Shown in pieces: positions 21,402-31,221 of a stretch of DNA of 64,000 nt. The notes below the pieces were generated by a model that was not told the DNA's origin, did not search any database, and was given only the letters and a program-made list of their open reading frames with translations. Each line of letters starts with the position of its first letter. The stretch's first letter is position 1. A program made the position numbers and the translations under genes. The DNA comes from Pyrococcus kukulkanii. Its GTDB lineage: Archaea > Methanobacteriota_B > Thermococci > Thermococcales > Thermococcaceae. The stretch is from contig NZ_JARRIB010000005.1 of NCBI RefSeq assembly GCF_041647995.1, positions 124,001 through 188,000 on the forward strand, written 5' to 3'.

Positions 21402-23729
21402 TTACTTCTTCTTGACGTTAAGCCATGTCGTAAGACCTGTCTGTTTGGTCTTCTGCCACCTGAGATCTTCTTTCCTGTACCCAAAGGCCTCTAATATTCT
21501 AAGAACGGCAGGTAAAACTTGGTTTTCTATGTAATACTCAGCGTCATACTTATGCTTCCTGGGATCGAACTCCTCTGCAAGGATAGCCCTCTTGCTTATT
21601 GGCCCGTCTCCCCTTAGAACTATGTATCCTATAACCATGCCGGGCCTCACCTTTACTCCTCTAGCGGCTAACCTTTTTGCCACGGCAACGTGCGGGCCTA
21701 TAGCCTTGTATTCATGGAGGGGCCTCGTGATCTGCTCGTAAATGACTAGCTTTTCTGGAGGTGTCTCGTACTTGCTCAGCTTTTCAGTTACCTCCTTAAC
21801 TATCCTTACGGCCTCCTCAACGTTACCGTGCTTTAGGATAGCCTCGAGAACTTTTGCTTGGGTTTCTTTGGCTATTTCGCTCCAGTCCCTCCTGACTATT
21901 TCAAGCCCCCTAGTGATTATCTTCCCTTCCTCATCTATCAACGCATACTTCTTTTTCGTCACGAAGAATCCTCTGACGTAGAAGCCCTCGTACTCAAGCT
22001 CCAACAGCCCTGGGAGCTTGGCGTTTATATAATCTACGAACTCTAGGGCTTTCTTCTTTATCTCCTCGGGTTTTGCCCCAGGAATTGTGGCGTAGAGCCC
22101 ATCTGTGTCTATGTATAGGACTTTGAACCCGAACTTTTCCTCCAGCTCCTTCCTTACGAACTCTATATACTCCCTTCCCCAGGCCGTAACGCTCTCTGCG
22201 CACTCCTTACAGTACCAACGGGCTTTTGCGTACCCATAATATCCGTAATATGAATTTGCCAGGATTTTGATTGCCCGTTGCCTGTAATCAAGCATCTTCT
22301 TCTCGATTGGGTCTTTAGAAGCTTTCATCTTCCTTTTTATTTCTTGCCTCTCATCCAACAACCTCTTGAGCAGGCTGGGGATAAATCCCGGGAAGTCCTT
22401 GCAGAACTTGTGCTTGACCTCTGGAGCTACATCATATTCCCTGCACCCTTCCCTGTTCAGCGTATCCGGTGAGACGTTATGGGTGATTATTATCGAGGGG
22501 TACAGGCTCCTGAAATCTAGGGATACTAACCCTTCCCAGAGTCCCTTCTCCGGCTCCTTAACGTATCCCCCAGCGTAGCTCTCCCTTAGCCTCCTCTCGT
22601 ACTCCCTCTCATCCGGCTTGTTTGGGGCCAACTCATTCCTCTCGTAGGCCTTCCTGAGGAGGTACCACTCCACCAAGTTGCCGGTTGAAGACCTAGAAAC
22701 ATCCCACAGGGGCTGGCCGACTAACCTTGAAAGCTGAGCCTCCATTGGGAAGAACTCCCTACCGAGCTCGTACGTTACCTTTGCATCCTCCATTGAGTAT
22801 TTTGCAACTCTCTCCAGTCCCTTTCCAGTCTCCCAAGCCTCCGCTATCTCATGAGCGTAAACTTTCTCCTTTGGCTTTCCGAATATTGCCTCATAAACTG
22901 CCTCGAGGGTGTACGTTGGCAGGTTTATCGTTCTCCTGATCACGTGGTAGAGGTCGAAGTGTATCCTTCCCTTTATCTCCACCGCTGTCATGTCCCCAAG
23001 CCTCTGCATCTTTGGCTCACTGCCGTCCCTCCCCAGGGGTAGCTTTATCCCGAGCTTTTCGGCCCTCTTGACTAGGTAGGGGAGGTCGAAAGAATCGCCG
23101 TTATAGGTTATTATAACATCGGGATCCTTCTCCCTTATCACCTTGAGGAACCGCTTTATCATCTCCCTCTCGCTGGAAACTACCTCGACGTACGGGAGAT
23201 CGATCTTTTTCCACGTTATGACTTTGGCTTCTTCCTTATCAGCATAGCTTATCATTATAATGGGCCCCTTCGCGAACTCCTCCCCCTCGTGATAGAGGGT
23301 TTCTATGTCAAATGCGAGCAACTTGAGCTCTTCATCGCCTTCCATTGGAATTAGTCCCTTGTCTATTAGGTACCTCTTCGCGAACGGAATGTCGTACTCA
23401 AAGATGTCAACAACTGCGGGATGCTCCCTTATCTTATCCCTTATTGCGGGAACATCCTGGGGGTGTTCAAAGTACAGCTTCCATACTTCAATTGGCCTCC
23501 CCAGGAACTTCTTCCTTACCTTTTCGGCATCTATAATTCTCACTATCTTCCCATGCCTCTCGGCGGTTATCTTCTTCACATCATCGATTTGGGAGTCATC
23601 CCTAAGGAGGGCGTAGATGTAGGGCCTAAAGTTCCTGTCATATTCAACCTTAAACTCGCCGTTCTCTTTCTTGAAAATTCTTATAATCGGTTTTCCATCC
23701 TCGGTGATATAGTCAGCGTCAAGTATCAT
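21402..23729 (-). CDS. polB: Family-B replicative/repair DNA polymerase, no intein
   Basis: A 775-residue proofreading polymerase. Exonuclease motif I is [10 protein letters not shown] (D141, E143), motif [10 protein letters not shown], motif [16 protein letters not shown]; polymerase motif A is [14 protein letters not shown], motif [16 protein letters not shown], motif C YIDTDGLY. These match archaeal PolBI. From memory it is almost the same as the Deep Vent polymerase of Pyrococcus sp. GB-D, with differences such as KEEAKV and EVKHKFC, and unlike that gene and several Thermococcales homologues it is uninterrupted. ATG at 23729 is followed by the canonical [17 protein letters not shown]. Confidence 0.98.
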   Translation of the reverse strand: MILDADYITEDGKPIIRIFKKENGEFKVEYDRNFRPYIYALLRDDSQIDDVKKITAERHGKIVRIIDAEKVRKKFLGRPIEVWKLYFEHPQDVPAIRDKIREHPAVVDIFEYDIPFAKRYLIDKGLIPMEGDEELKLLAFDIETLYHEGEEFAKGPIIMISYADKEEAKVITWKKIDLPYVEVVSSEREMIKRFLKVIREKDPDVIITYNGDSFDLPYLVKRAEKLGIKLPLGRDGSEPKMQRLGDMTAVEIKGRIHFDLYHVIRRTINLPTYTLEAVYEAIFGKPKEKVYAHEIAEAWETGKGLERVAKYSMEDAKVTYELGREFFPMEAQLSRLVGQPLWDVSRSSTGNLVEWYLLRKAYERNELAPNKPDEREYERRLRESYAGGYVKEPEKGLWEGLVSLDFRSLYPSIIITHNVSPDTLNREGCREYDVAPEVKHKFCKDFPGFIPSLLKRLLDERQEIKRKMKASKDPIEKKMLDYRQRAIKILANSYYGYYGYAKARWYCKECAESVTAWGREYIEFVRKELEEKFGFKVLYIDTDGLYATIPGAKPEEIKKKALEFVDYINAKLPGLLELEYEGFYVRGFFVTKKKYALIDEEGKIITRGLEIVRRDWSEIAKETQAKVLEAILKHGNVEEAVRIVKEVTEKLSKYETPPEKLVIYEQITRPLHEYKAIGPHVAVAKRLAARGVKVRPGMVIGYIVLRGDGPISKRAILAEEFDPRKHKYDAEYYIENQVLPAVLRILEAFGYRKEDLRWQKTKQTGLTTWLNVKKK

Positions 23730-23823
23730 ACCTAATCCCTCAATAACTTACGCTAAATTCACGTATTTAAGCCTTTAAGAACGCTTAAAAATTGATTAGG
23801 TGATGTTATGGGGGAGGTGTGAG

Positions 23824-24636
23824 ATGATAGAGATAACCTTTCTTGGCGGCGGTGGCGGAAGATTCGTCACGATAACACAGGCAAGGGCTACCGGGGGTTT
23901 CTTTATAAGGGCGAGTAAGAATATTTACGTTGATCCTGGGCCTGGAGCGTTAGTTAGGATGTGGAGGTACAAGATAGATCCCAGGAAGATCGACGTTCTC
24001 TTCATCTCCCACAGGCACACCGATCACTGCAACGATGCTGAGGTTTTAGTTGAGGGAATGACTTATGGAGTTACCAAGAAGAGGGGGATTTTAATTGGCT
24101 CAAGAAGCGTTGTTCATGGGGATGAGAACCACACTCCCGCATTAAGCAAGTATCACCTCGACGCCCTCGAGGAGGTTCACACCCCAAATCCTGGGGACAG
24201 GTTCAAGATAGGGCAGGAGGAAATGATAATTACCCCCTCCATACATAGCGATCCGACGACGATAGGATTTCGCTTGAAGACGGCTTACGGGGATATATCT
24301 TACATTCCAGACACCCAGTACTTCGACGAGCTCGTCGAGTGGCACGAAGGGGCCAGGGTTTTAATAGCCTCAGTTACGAGGCCCAGGGACATGAGAATCC
24401 CCTATCACCTATGCACTGAGGATATAATTTACATGCTGAAGGCCATGAAGGAAAAACCTGAAGTATTGATAATGACTCACGCAGGGATGAAAATGCACTT
24501 CGCGGGCCCCTATAAGGAGGCCGAGTTCATTCAGAACATCACGGGGATTAAAACGTACGTTGCCAAGGAGGGCTTCAGGGTCACGATTAGGAAGGAAATC
24601 AGCGTGAAAACATTAAGACCTGCAAGGTTCGTTTAA
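23824..24636 (+). CDS. MBL-fold metallohydrolase
   Basis: A 270-residue metallo-beta-lactamase-fold protein. The metal site is visible as ISHRHTDHCNDAE (HxHxDH), ITPSIHSDPTTIGF, YIPDTQYFDE and MTHAGMKMHF. A glycine-rich FLGGGGGRFVTITQARATGGF opens the protein. ATG at 23824 has a strong GGAGGTGTGAG in front; the ATG at 23800 is out. Such archaeal proteins may be RNA or phosphoester hydrolases; the substrate is unknown. It is divergent from polB and overlaps the next, convergent gene by four bases. Confidence 0.88.
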   Translation: MIEITFLGGGGGRFVTITQARATGGFFIRASKNIYVDPGPGALVRMWRYKIDPRKIDVLFISHRHTDHCNDAEVLVEGMTYGVTKKRGILIGSRSVVHGDENHTPALSKYHLDALEEVHTPNPGDRFKIGQEEMIITPSIHSDPTTIGFRLKTAYGDISYIPDTQYFDELVEWHEGARVLIASVTRPRDMRIPYHLCTEDIIYMLKAMKEKPEVLIMTHAGMKMHFAGPYKEAEFIQNITGIKTYVAKEGFRVTIRKEISVKTLRPARFV

Positions 24637-25373
24637 GCCCTAAGAACGTCCATTATAAGTTCTTTTGCCATTTCCTCAGTCAAAACACCTGCTCTCAACT
24701 CCCTCAGTATTCTCTGGATTGCAAACCTCTTCATTATCGGAGCCCTCTTCACGGCTTCCCTCCATAGGGGGCAACCAAACTTGAGCTCGTACTCCTTCCA
24801 ACCAAGGATCTCCAAGAGTTGTGCCTTGTTTAGTGCCAAAAAAGCCGGCAGATTAAGCACGATCATGCCATCTTTTTTATAGATGGAGCCGCTACCAACG
24901 CTCAGCATGTCTCCACTTGCGACAACTTTTATGCCCAGCTCTCTAGCTTTCCGTTCAACAGCGCTCATGACCATTGAGTGACATCTGCCGCAGATTGGAG
25001 CCCTCTTCTCCATGAGCCTTCTCATTTCTTCCATGTATCCTGGGACTTCCACTAGAACTGCTCCCTGGGATCTCACCCTTCCAAGGGTTTTCTCTCCCAT
25101 CTGGGGTAGCCTTGCTGTAATTGGAATCACCTTAAATCCAGCCCAGCTAAGTACCTTAACGGTTGCTGAGCTGTCACTTCCTCCAGAGTAGGCAACGGCA
25201 ATCCTAAATTTCAAAGGTTCCCGCGAGAAGTCTTTTCCATAAAGCCTGGACTCGGCAAGGTGCTTTAGCCGGAGATAGGCTTCCTGGGGTAACTCATCTT
25301 TCACCCTCTCAAGAGCCCTCAAGCTTGATTCAAGCCTGAACTTCTCGATGAAGGTTTCTGCCTTTGGAAGCAT
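24633..25373 (-). CDS. PP-loop superfamily ATPase (tRNA-modification type)
   Basis: A 246-residue N-type ATP pyrophosphatase with the PP-loop FRIAVAYSGGSDSSATVKVL and a Cys pair ICGRCHSMV plus FGCPLWREA, which could hold a cluster or activated sulfur as in the TtuA/TtcA-like sulfur carriers. ATG at 25373 is chosen because a TTTTTTAAACC box about 25 bases upstream predicts a leaderless message there; the longer frame starting at 25442 would overlap enolase and has an unlikely N-terminus. It follows eno on the same strand. Confidence 0.8.
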   Translation of the reverse strand: MLPKAETFIEKFRLESSLRALERVKDELPQEAYLRLKHLAESRLYGKDFSREPLKFRIAVAYSGGSDSSATVKVLSWAGFKVIPITARLPQMGEKTLGRVRSQGAVLVEVPGYMEEMRRLMEKRAPICGRCHSMVMSAVERKARELGIKVVASGDMLSVGSGSIYKKDGMIVLNLPAFLALNKAQLLEILGWKEYELKFGCPLWREAVKRAPIMKRFAIQRILRELRAGVLTEEMAKELIMDVLRA

Positions 25374-25407
25374 GGAAGTTGAAAAGAAAAGAGGGTTTAA
25401 AAAACAT

Positions 25408-26700
25408 TCAGAAGAAAACCTTTCTGAACTTCTTCCCGGCATAGATTGCGACTCCCTCGAGCTCCTCTTCGATTCTTATGAGCTGATTGTACTTCGCGTT
25501 CCTATCACTCCTTGCAGGAGCTCCGGTCTTGATCTGACCCGCGTTTAGGGCAACTGCGAGATCAGCTATCGTTGAATCCTCAGTCTCTCCAGATCTGTGA
25601 GAAACTACAACCCCGTAGCCTGCCCTGAATGCAGTGTAGGCTGCATCAATGGCCTCGCTTAGGGTTCCTATCTGGTTAACCTTCAGCAGAAGTGCGTTAG
25701 CTGCACCCATCTGGATTCCCTTGACGAGCCTCTTTGGATTTGTAACGAAGAGATCGTCACCTACTATCTGCACCTTCTTTCCGAGCTCCTTGGTTATCAT
25801 GACGAAACCTTCCCAGTCCTCCTCGTGGAATGGATCTTCAATTGAGACTATCGGATATGTTGAAGTCAGCTCCTTGTAGAGTTCGAGGAGCTCTTCCCTC
25901 GTGTACTCCTTACCCCCAACAACGTACTTGCCAATCTCGGCGTTAAAGAACTCGCTTGATGCCGCATCTAGGGCCAAGGCTATTTCATCCCCAGGCTTGT
26001 ATCCTGCCTCCTCAATGGCCTCTACGAGAACGTCCAAGGGCTCGGTCACTTCCTTCATCGGGGGGGCAAATCCTCCCTCGTCACCAACGTTAACTGCGTT
26101 CTTGCCGTACTTCTCCATGATTACCTTCTTGAGGACGTGGTAAGTCTCGGATACCCACCTTATTGCCTCCCTGAATGAATCAGCGCCAATGGGCATTATC
26201 ATAAACTCTTGGAAGTCGAGCTCGTTTCCAGCGTGAACTCCACCATTTATGACGTTACTTAGTGGAACCGGTAAAACGTAGGCGTTTGCGCCGCCTATGT
26301 ACCTGTACAGCGGAAGGTCTAGGGAGTCAGCTGCGGCCTTTGCCACCGCCAAAGAAACCGCGAGGATTGCGTTCGCTCCAAGGTTGCTCTTGTTCTCGGT
26401 TCCATCGAGCTCTAGGAGGAGGGTGTCAATTTCCCTCTGCCACCTCACATCCATTCCAATAAGCTCAGGGGCAATGATCTTGTTCACGTTCTCCACTGCC
26501 CTCCTAACACCCTTTCCATGATATCTCTTTCCACCATCCCTTAGCTCAATGGCCTCGTGGGTTCCAGTTGACGCTCCGCTTGGCACCGCAGCTCTTCCCA
26601 TGCCGACGTTAGTGTAAACATCAACTTCAACGGTTGGGTTTCCCCTGCTGTCAAGTATTTCCCTTGCTACAACTGCGGTAATCTCGTAAGGATTCTCCAT
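25408..26700 (-). CDS. eno: Enolase
   Basis: A 430-residue glycolytic enzyme converting 2-phosphoglycerate to PEP. Typical segments are [27 protein letters not shown], the signature [18 protein letters not shown], metal ligands in [21 protein letters not shown] and VGDDLFVTN, and [14 protein letters not shown] at 26700 follows GGTGATTGCC; a GTG at 26709 belongs to the binding region. The PP-loop gene follows. Confidence 0.98.
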   Translation of the reverse strand: MENPYEITAVVAREILDSRGNPTVEVDVYTNVGMGRAAVPSGASTGTHEAIELRDGGKRYHGKGVRRAVENVNKIIAPELIGMDVRWQREIDTLLLELDGTENKSNLGANAILAVSLAVAKAAADSLDLPLYRYIGGANAYVLPVPLSNVINGGVHAGNELDFQEFMIMPIGADSFREAIRWVSETYHVLKKVIMEKYGKNAVNVGDEGGFAPPMKEVTEPLDVLVEAIEEAGYKPGDEIALALDAASSEFFNAEIGKYVVGGKEYTREELLELYKELTSTYPIVSIEDPFHEEDWEGFVMITKELGKKVQIVGDDLFVTNPKRLVKGIQMGAANALLLKVNQIGTLSEAIDAAYTAFRAGYGVVVSHRSGETEDSTIADLAVALNAGQIKTGAPARSDRNAKYNQLIRIEEELEGVAIYAGKKFRKVFF

Positions 26701-26739
26701 GGCAATCACCAGAGGTGATATTCCGTTAAGCCTTAAAAA

Positions 26740-27297
26740 TCATGTCTTTGGTTTGATGCCGAGCTTCATCAGTTCAACAACTACTTTAATTGGCAAACCG
26801 ACAACATTATAGTAGTCCCCTTTGATCCGCTCAACGAATACCGAGGCATAGCCCTGAATCCCATAAGCCCCAGCCTTGTCCCTCCATTCGCCCGTTTTGA
26901 TGTACCACTCGATGAGTTCCTCGTCTAACTCCCTGAACTTCACTTCCGTGACTTCATAACTCTCTATGCTCTTTCCTCTGTGAATTATGCAATAGCCCGT
27001 GATAACTTTGTGCACCCTTCCACTTAGCATTCTAAGCATTTTTCGAGCTTCACTTTCATCTCTGGGCTTTCCCAGGATATTATTTTCAAAAACTACTACT
27101 GTGTCAGCGGCAACTATTGTCCCGTTAGGGTACTTTAGGGATACAGAGAGCGCCTTCCTTCTAGCTATCTCAACCACTCTTTTCTCTGGTGTTTTGATGT
27201 GACTTTCTTCATTCACATTACTTGGAACAACCTTTATGTCGAAGAACTTCTCAAGGATTTCCCTCCTCCTTGGACTTGCAGAGGCTAAGATTATCAT
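26740..27297 (-). CDS. maf: Maf-like nucleotide pyrophosphatase
   Basis: A 185-residue house-cleaning NTP pyrophosphatase acting on non-canonical or modified nucleotides. Motifs: ILASASPRRREIL, EESHIKTPEKRVVEIARRKA, VAADTVVVFENNILGKPRDESEA, KAGAYGIQGYASVFVERIKGDYYNVVGLP. The annotated frame can be extended to 27507 but the added residues are antisense to rpl44e and not protein-like; ATG at 27297 begins the family's N-terminus. A TTTAAAAAC box centred 25 bases upstream suggests a leaderless transcript. Confidence 0.93.
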   Translation of the reverse strand: MIILASASPRRREILEKFFDIKVVPSNVNEESHIKTPEKRVVEIARRKALSVSLKYPNGTIVAADTVVVFENNILGKPRDESEARKMLRMLSGRVHKVITGYCIIHRGKSIESYEVTEVKFRELDEELIEWYIKTGEWRDKAGAYGIQGYASVFVERIKGDYYNVVGLPIKVVVELMKLGIKPKT

Positions 27298-27358
27298 CAC
27301 GAGAAATTTGGTAAAGGTTTTTAAACTCACACTCTTCACCCATGATTGCATGATCACT
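27298..27358. promoter_or_regulatory. Divergent promoter maf / rpl44e
   Basis: GTTTTTAAAC at about 27317-27326 is nearly palindromic and can serve as TATA box in both directions. Leftward it predicts a start at the maf ATG; rightward a start near 27350, giving rpl44e a structured leader. Confidence 0.5.
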
Positions 27359-27419
27359 GGGCATGGCTCGGGGGTGTCCGAGAAAGGAGCCCACCGGGCC
27401 CCGTGAGGAGGTGGAGGAG
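27359..27419 (+). promoter_or_regulatory. GC-rich structured leader of rpl44e
   Basis: GGGC (27359-62) pairs with GCCC (27389-92) around an inner hairpin CTCGG (27367-71), loop GGGTGT, CCGAG (27378-82). Then comes GGGCCCCGTGAGGAGGTGGAGGAG, with the binding site, and the ATG at 27420. Most genes here have almost no leader, so about 70 structured bases are unusual and suggest autogenous control by L44e or another protein. Confidence 0.45.
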
Positions 27420-27704
27420 ATGAAGTATCCAAAGCAAATAAGAACCTACTGCCCGTTTTGTAAGAGGCACACCATTCACAAGGTCGAGAAGGTAAAGAAG
27501 AGGCCAAGGAGCGAGCTTAGTGCTGGCCAGAGGAGGTTCAGGAGAATCCTTAAGGGCTACGGAGGATTCCCAAGACCAAAACCAGAGGGAAGAGAGAAGC
27601 CAGTGAAGAAGCTTGATTTAAGGTTCAGGTGCACTGTCTGCGGAAAGGCCCATACGAGAGGTAAGGGCTTCAGGGTAAAGAGGTTCGAGCTCGTGGAGGT
27701 GTGA
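27420..27704 (+). CDS. rpl44e: Ribosomal protein L44e (eL42)
   Basis: A 94-residue zinc-ribbon protein of the large subunit E-site: [37 protein letters not shown] and [23 protein letters not shown] carry the two CxxC pairs. ATG at 27420 follows GGAGGTGGAGGAG. An upstream ATG at 27363 would add residues unlike any L44e. rps27e follows after four bases, the usual archaeal pair. Confidence 0.96.
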   Translation: MKYPKQIRTYCPFCKRHTIHKVEKVKKRPRSELSAGQRRFRRILKGYGGFPRPKPEGREKPVKKLDLRFRCTVCGKAHTRGKGFRVKRFELVEV

Positions 27705-27708
27705 TGCC

Positions 27709-27906
27709 ATGGCGTTGCCCAAGAACATTATTCCAATGCCAAGGTCAAGATTCCTCAGGGTTAAGTGCATTGACTGCGGCAATGAGCAGATAGTCTTCAG
27801 CCACCCCGCAACTAGGGTTAGGTGCTTGGTCTGTGGAGCAACCCTCGTTGAGCCAACGGGCGGAAAGGGAATAGTAAAGGCTAAGATCCTTGAAGTTCTA
27901 GAGTGA
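27709..27906 (+). CDS. rps27e: Ribosomal protein S27e
   Basis: A 65-residue small-subunit zinc protein with [37 protein letters not shown], two CxxC pairs. It is translationally coupled to rpl44e (GGAGGTGTGATGCC before the ATG). Its end overlaps the convergent QueD-like gene by 26 bases. Confidence 0.96.
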   Translation: MALPKNIIPMPRSRFLRVKCIDCGNEQIVFSHPATRVRCLVCGATLVEPTGGKGIVKAKILEVLE

Positions 27907-28342
27907 TCTCGGCGTAGCTCCTCGGATCTTCCCACACTTTTACCTTAATTTCCCTAATGTTTTTACCGGCTTTTTCTAAAATTTTCTCGGCGAACCACTC
28001 TGCTAGGTACTCTGCGGTGACATTTGACTTGTCAATAACAACGACTTCACTCTTTGGTAGTTCAAGCTTTTTACCGTTTTTTTCGATAATAATGGTCTCC
28101 CCGTTTTCTTTAATCCACTTTTCGCTAACTATCAGCCTATGATCTAGCAATTTGGCTAATTCTGAGAGGTGATTGAAGTCAAATATCATCCCATTCTCGT
28201 TGACCTCACCCTCGATCTCCACCTCGACCTTGTACGTGTGCCCATGGATCCGAAGGCATTTACTTTCGTAAGGCAGAACAAGGAAATGGCTACTGTCGAA
28301 GTCTTTGCTCCAATAAATTTTCCTAATTACCCTCATCTTCAT
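27881..28342 (-). CDS. 6-pyruvoyl-tetrahydropterin synthase / QueD family enzyme
   Basis: A 153-residue T-fold enzyme. Zinc ligands are His residues in SSHFLV and [16 protein letters not shown]; other family marks are [35 protein letters not shown] and [14 protein letters not shown]. In archaea these serve archaeosine/queuosine precursor (QueD) or pterin synthesis; the active-site Cys region KCLRIHGH would fit QueD-like or PTPS-III types and I cannot decide. ATG at 28342 lies about 25 bases from a TTTAAACTTTATA box, suggesting a leaderless message. Confidence 0.85.
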   Translation of the reverse strand: MKMRVIRKIYWSKDFDSSHFLVLPYESKCLRIHGHTYKVEVEIEGEVNENGMIFDFNHLSELAKLLDHRLIVSEKWIKENGETIIIEKNGKKLELPKSEVVVIDKSNVTAEYLAEWFAEKILEKAGKNIREIKVKVWEDPRSYAEITLELQGS

Positions 28343-28403
28343 CAAACTATAATTAGTATAAAGTTTAAAAGAGGGTTTCCCTACTCATCAGCGGGTGTGA
28401 GGG

Positions 28404-29624
28404 ATGATCCTCCAAGTTGCTCTCGATTTAACCGACATAGAGCAGGCCATTTCTATCGCAGAAAAAGCTGCTCGTGGCGGTGCTCACTGGCTCGAGGTTG
28501 GAACTCCCCTTATAAAGAAGGAGGGAATGAGGGCCGTTGAGCTCTTGAAGAGAAGGTTCCCAGACAGGAAGATTGTTGCGGACTTAAAAACAATGGACAC
28601 CGGCGCACTTGAGGTTGAAATGGCCGCAAGACATGGGGCAGATGTTGTTTCAATACTTGGAGTTGCCGATGATAAGACTATAAAGGATGCCCTTGCGGTT
28701 GCGAGGAAGTACGGGGTAAAGGTCATGGTTGACCTTATAGGAGTCAAGGATAAGGTTAAGAGGGCCAAGGAACTTGAAAAGATGGGAGTTCACTATATCC
28801 TAGTTCACACTGGAATAGACGAGCAGGCCCAGGGTAAATCACCGCTTGAAGATCTAGAGAAGGTCGTAAAAGCCGTTAAAGTTCCAGTTGCGGTTGCAGG
28901 CGGATTAAATTTAGAGACAATTCCAAAGGTTATTGAGCTTGGAGCGACAATAATCATCGTGGGAAGCGCGATAACCAAGGCCAAGGATCCTGAAGAAGTC
29001 ACAAGGAGAATAATCGACTTATTCTGGGATGAGTACATGAAGACGATAAGGAAAGCCATGAAGGACATAACCGAGCACGTTGAAGAGGTCGCCGATAAGC
29101 TGAAACTTGAGGAGGTAAGAGGGCTAGTAGACGCTATGATCGGGGCAAACAAGATATTCATCTATGGGGCTGGGAGGAGCGGCCTAGTTGGTAAGGCATT
29201 TGCCATGAGGCTGATGCACCTTGACTTTAACGTTTACGTTGTTGGTGAAACTATAACCCCAGCCTTTGAGCCTGGAGACCTTTTGATAGCAATCAGCGGT
29301 TCCGGTGAGACCAAGACCATAGTGGATGCAGCTGAAATAGCAAAGCAACAGGGAGGGAAGGTTGTTGCGATAACTTCCTATAAGGACTCAACACTAGGCA
29401 AACTCGCTGATGTCGTTGTTGAAATTCCTGGGAGGACGAAGACTGATTTACCGACAGACTACATAGCAAGGCAGATGCTTACCCAGTACAAGTGGACCGC
29501 CCCAATGGGAACGCTATTTGAGGACTCAACGATGATATTCCTCGATGGTATCATCGCTCTATTGATGGCAACCTTCCAGAAGACTGAGAAGGAGATGAGG
29601 AAGAAGCACGCAACTCTCGAGTAA
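28404..29624 (+). CDS. hps-phi: Bifunctional 3-hexulose-6-phosphate synthase / 6-phospho-3-hexuloisomerase
   Basis: A 406-residue fusion. Residues 1 to about 210 are the HPS TIM barrel related to orotidine decarboxylase (VADLKTMDTGALEVEMAARHGADVVSILG); the rest is the SIS-fold PHI isomerase (IFIYGAGRSGLVGKAFAMRL, AISGSGETKTIVDAAE, PIGT-like MGTLFEDST). In Thermococcales, which lack the oxidative pentose phosphate pathway, the reversed reactions make ribulose 5-phosphate for nucleotides and release formaldehyde. The fusion is typical of Pyrococcus. Binding site GGTGTGAGGG precedes ATG 28404. Confidence 0.97.
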   Translation: MILQVALDLTDIEQAISIAEKAARGGAHWLEVGTPLIKKEGMRAVELLKRRFPDRKIVADLKTMDTGALEVEMAARHGADVVSILGVADDKTIKDALAVARKYGVKVMVDLIGVKDKVKRAKELEKMGVHYILVHTGIDEQAQGKSPLEDLEKVVKAVKVPVAVAGGLNLETIPKVIELGATIIIVGSAITKAKDPEEVTRRIIDLFWDEYMKTIRKAMKDITEHVEEVADKLKLEEVRGLVDAMIGANKIFIYGAGRSGLVGKAFAMRLMHLDFNVYVVGETITPAFEPGDLLIAISGSGETKTIVDAAEIAKQQGGKVVAITSYKDSTLGKLADVVVEIPGRTKTDLPTDYIARQMLTQYKWTAPMGTLFEDSTMIFLDGIIALLMATFQKTEKEMRKKHATLE

Positions 29625-29655
29625 TTTTCCTTCTTTTTACTTTGGAGGAGGGAGG

Positions 29656-30399
29656 ATGAAACCCGTATTTATTGGTATTGGGAATAATGGAATGAAGGTA
29701 GTTTGGGGAATAAAGTACGGAAATGCAAGGAAGCTGTTCCTCGATCCAACTTCGTACCTATTCCACAAGCAGATATTCTTAAAAAAGCTCGAGGAAATAA
29801 TGTGGAGGATAGAAAAGGGAACTCACGTATGGGTGATCTTTGACAATAAGCCCATTAATATGGAGATATTAACGCATATCCTTGATAATTCCCCCTCTGA
29901 TTTATTCAAGCTTGCATACGTTCTATCCCCTGGGAAAGAGCTAGTTTTTGAGAATAAGCCATGGTGGGCTAGAAATTTTGAGACAGTGTTCTACGATTCT
30001 TTCTGGGAATTTTTAAGGGAAAGAGAAGAGAAACCAATCTGGCAGGCTTACTTTGAGGCTTCCACTTCAATAGGTCAGATGTTTACAAAGCTGTATGAGT
30101 ACCTCAACAACCAAATGCTGGTTAACGTTGACTTAGCTGACTTCATGCAGATAGTTAAAGGGTGCAATATCGGGATATTGAGGCTGTTAACCTCCGTAGA
30201 CTTTAACTGGCACTGGGGGATCTGGGAGAGGGGATTAATCAACATCCTCGCAAGTGAAGAGACATCCCTTGAAGACGTAACAAAGGTTCTTCAGAAGTTC
30301 CAGGATATTTTGAGGGAGAAAGATATAATATGGGGAGTTAAAATGGATAGAACCATAAGGGGAATGGAAGTACTGGCGCTTTTGGTGAGAAAATGGTGA
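29656..30399 (+). CDS. Conserved-looking protein of unknown function, 247 aa
   Basis: Soluble 247-residue protein starting MKPVFIGIGNNGMKVVWGIKYG, where the glycine-rich IGIGNNG could bind a nucleotide phosphate in a Rossmann or tubulin/FtsZ-like first strand, though no full GTP signature is present. Trp-rich stretches (KPWWARNF, FNWHWGIWERG) stand out. A strong GGAGGAGGGAGG precedes the ATG. The stop overlaps the HAD gene start in ATGGTGA, so it opens a four-gene operon. No function can be assigned. Confidence 0.75.
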   Translation: MKPVFIGIGNNGMKVVWGIKYGNARKLFLDPTSYLFHKQIFLKKLEEIMWRIEKGTHVWVIFDNKPINMEILTHILDNSPSDLFKLAYVLSPGKELVFENKPWWARNFETVFYDSFWEFLREREEKPIWQAYFEASTSIGQMFTKLYEYLNNQMLVNVDLADFMQIVKGCNIGILRLLTSVDFNWHWGIWERGLINILASEETSLEDVTKVLQKFQDILREKDIIWGVKMDRTIRGMEVLALLVRKW

Positions 30400-31052
30400 A
30401 GGCCGTGTTTTTTGATATCGATGGAACCTTGCTAACGGAGTGGCCCCTAATAATGACGATACTCCCCAGGGTATACTGGGAGATAAGCAGAAAGCTCGGA
30501 ATTCCAGTCTACAAAGCGAGAGAGATCTTTCTCAGGGAGATAGAGGTGAGGAAGGGAACGTACGACTGGCACGACTGGAATTTCTTCTTCCGTAAATTTG
30601 ACATCCCATACAGGTTTGAAGATCTTATTGAGGAGTATCCCCACAAGGTAGAGTTATACCCTGGGGTCAAAGAGTTACTTGAGGACTTGGCAGAGAAGTA
30701 CATTCTTGGGGTGATAACCAGCGGGCCGAGATACCAGAGGAAAAAGTTGGAAGTTACCGGGATACTTGACTACTTCGATGTAGTCGTTACGAGGGACGAT
30801 GCAAATGCCATAAAGCCTAACCCTAGGATATTCATAATGGCCCTCGAAAGGGCAGGAGTAAGACCAGGAGATGCAGTCATGGTTGGTGACAACTTGGAGC
30901 AGGACATACTAGGGGCCAGAGCCGTAGGCATGAAGGGGGTATGGATAAATCAAAGGGGTGAGAATGGTTTTAATGTTCCCCACGTTGAGATAAGATCAAT
31001 AAGTGAACTGAAGAGAGCTCTGGAGGTGCTTGAAAATGAAGAAGATATTTGA
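30393..31052 (+). CDS. HAD-superfamily phosphatase
   Basis: A 219-residue HAD hydrolase: motif I VFFDIDGTLL, motif II LGVITSG, motif III lysine in DANAIKPNPRIF, motif IV MVGDNLEQDILGARAVGMKGVWIN. A helical cap sits between motif I and II. It acts on an unknown phosphorylated metabolite. The start overlaps the upstream stop, and the end overlaps the next small gene by 17 bases. Confidence 0.9.
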   Translation: MVKAVFFDIDGTLLTEWPLIMTILPRVYWEISRKLGIPVYKAREIFLREIEVRKGTYDWHDWNFFFRKFDIPYRFEDLIEEYPHKVELYPGVKELLEDLAEKYILGVITSGPRYQRKKLEVTGILDYFDVVVTRDDANAIKPNPRIFIMALERAGVRPGDAVMVGDNLEQDILGARAVGMKGVWINQRGENGFNVPHVEIRSISELKRALEVLENEEDI

Positions 31053-31221
31053 AAGGGAAGGGGTATTTGTCGAATATAAGGAAAGGAGGGTAGAAACAGC
31101 TAGGAATGACGTGCTCGTGCACAGAGAGGAAAACCCCACAAGGCTATGGTGGGAGCTGAAGGAGGCGATTAAGGGGAAGAGGGTTAAAATAGTTGTTTAC
31201 GAGGTCGAGGAAAGTGATTGA
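31036..31221 (+). CDS. Small charged protein, 61 aa, unknown
   Basis: A 61-residue protein (MKKIFEREGVFVEYKERRVETARN to VKIVVYEVEESD) rich in Glu, Lys and Arg, probably a small beta-rich domain. ATG at 31036 follows GGAGGTG inside the HAD gene, and the stop overlaps the next gene start by eight bases. Real by context; no family recognised. Confidence 0.65.
   Translation: MKKIFEREGVFVEYKERRVETARNDVLVHREENPTRLWWELKEAIKGKRVKIVVYEVEESD

Noticed and set aside
27363-27419. N-terminal extension of L44e
   Set aside because: No L44e has such an extension and the best ribosome binding site serves 27420; the bases are better read as a structured leader.
27298-27507. N-terminal extension of Maf across rpl44e
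   Set aside because: Residues are Pro/Ser/Cys-rich antisense of L44e; the Maf family begins at the ATG at 27297.
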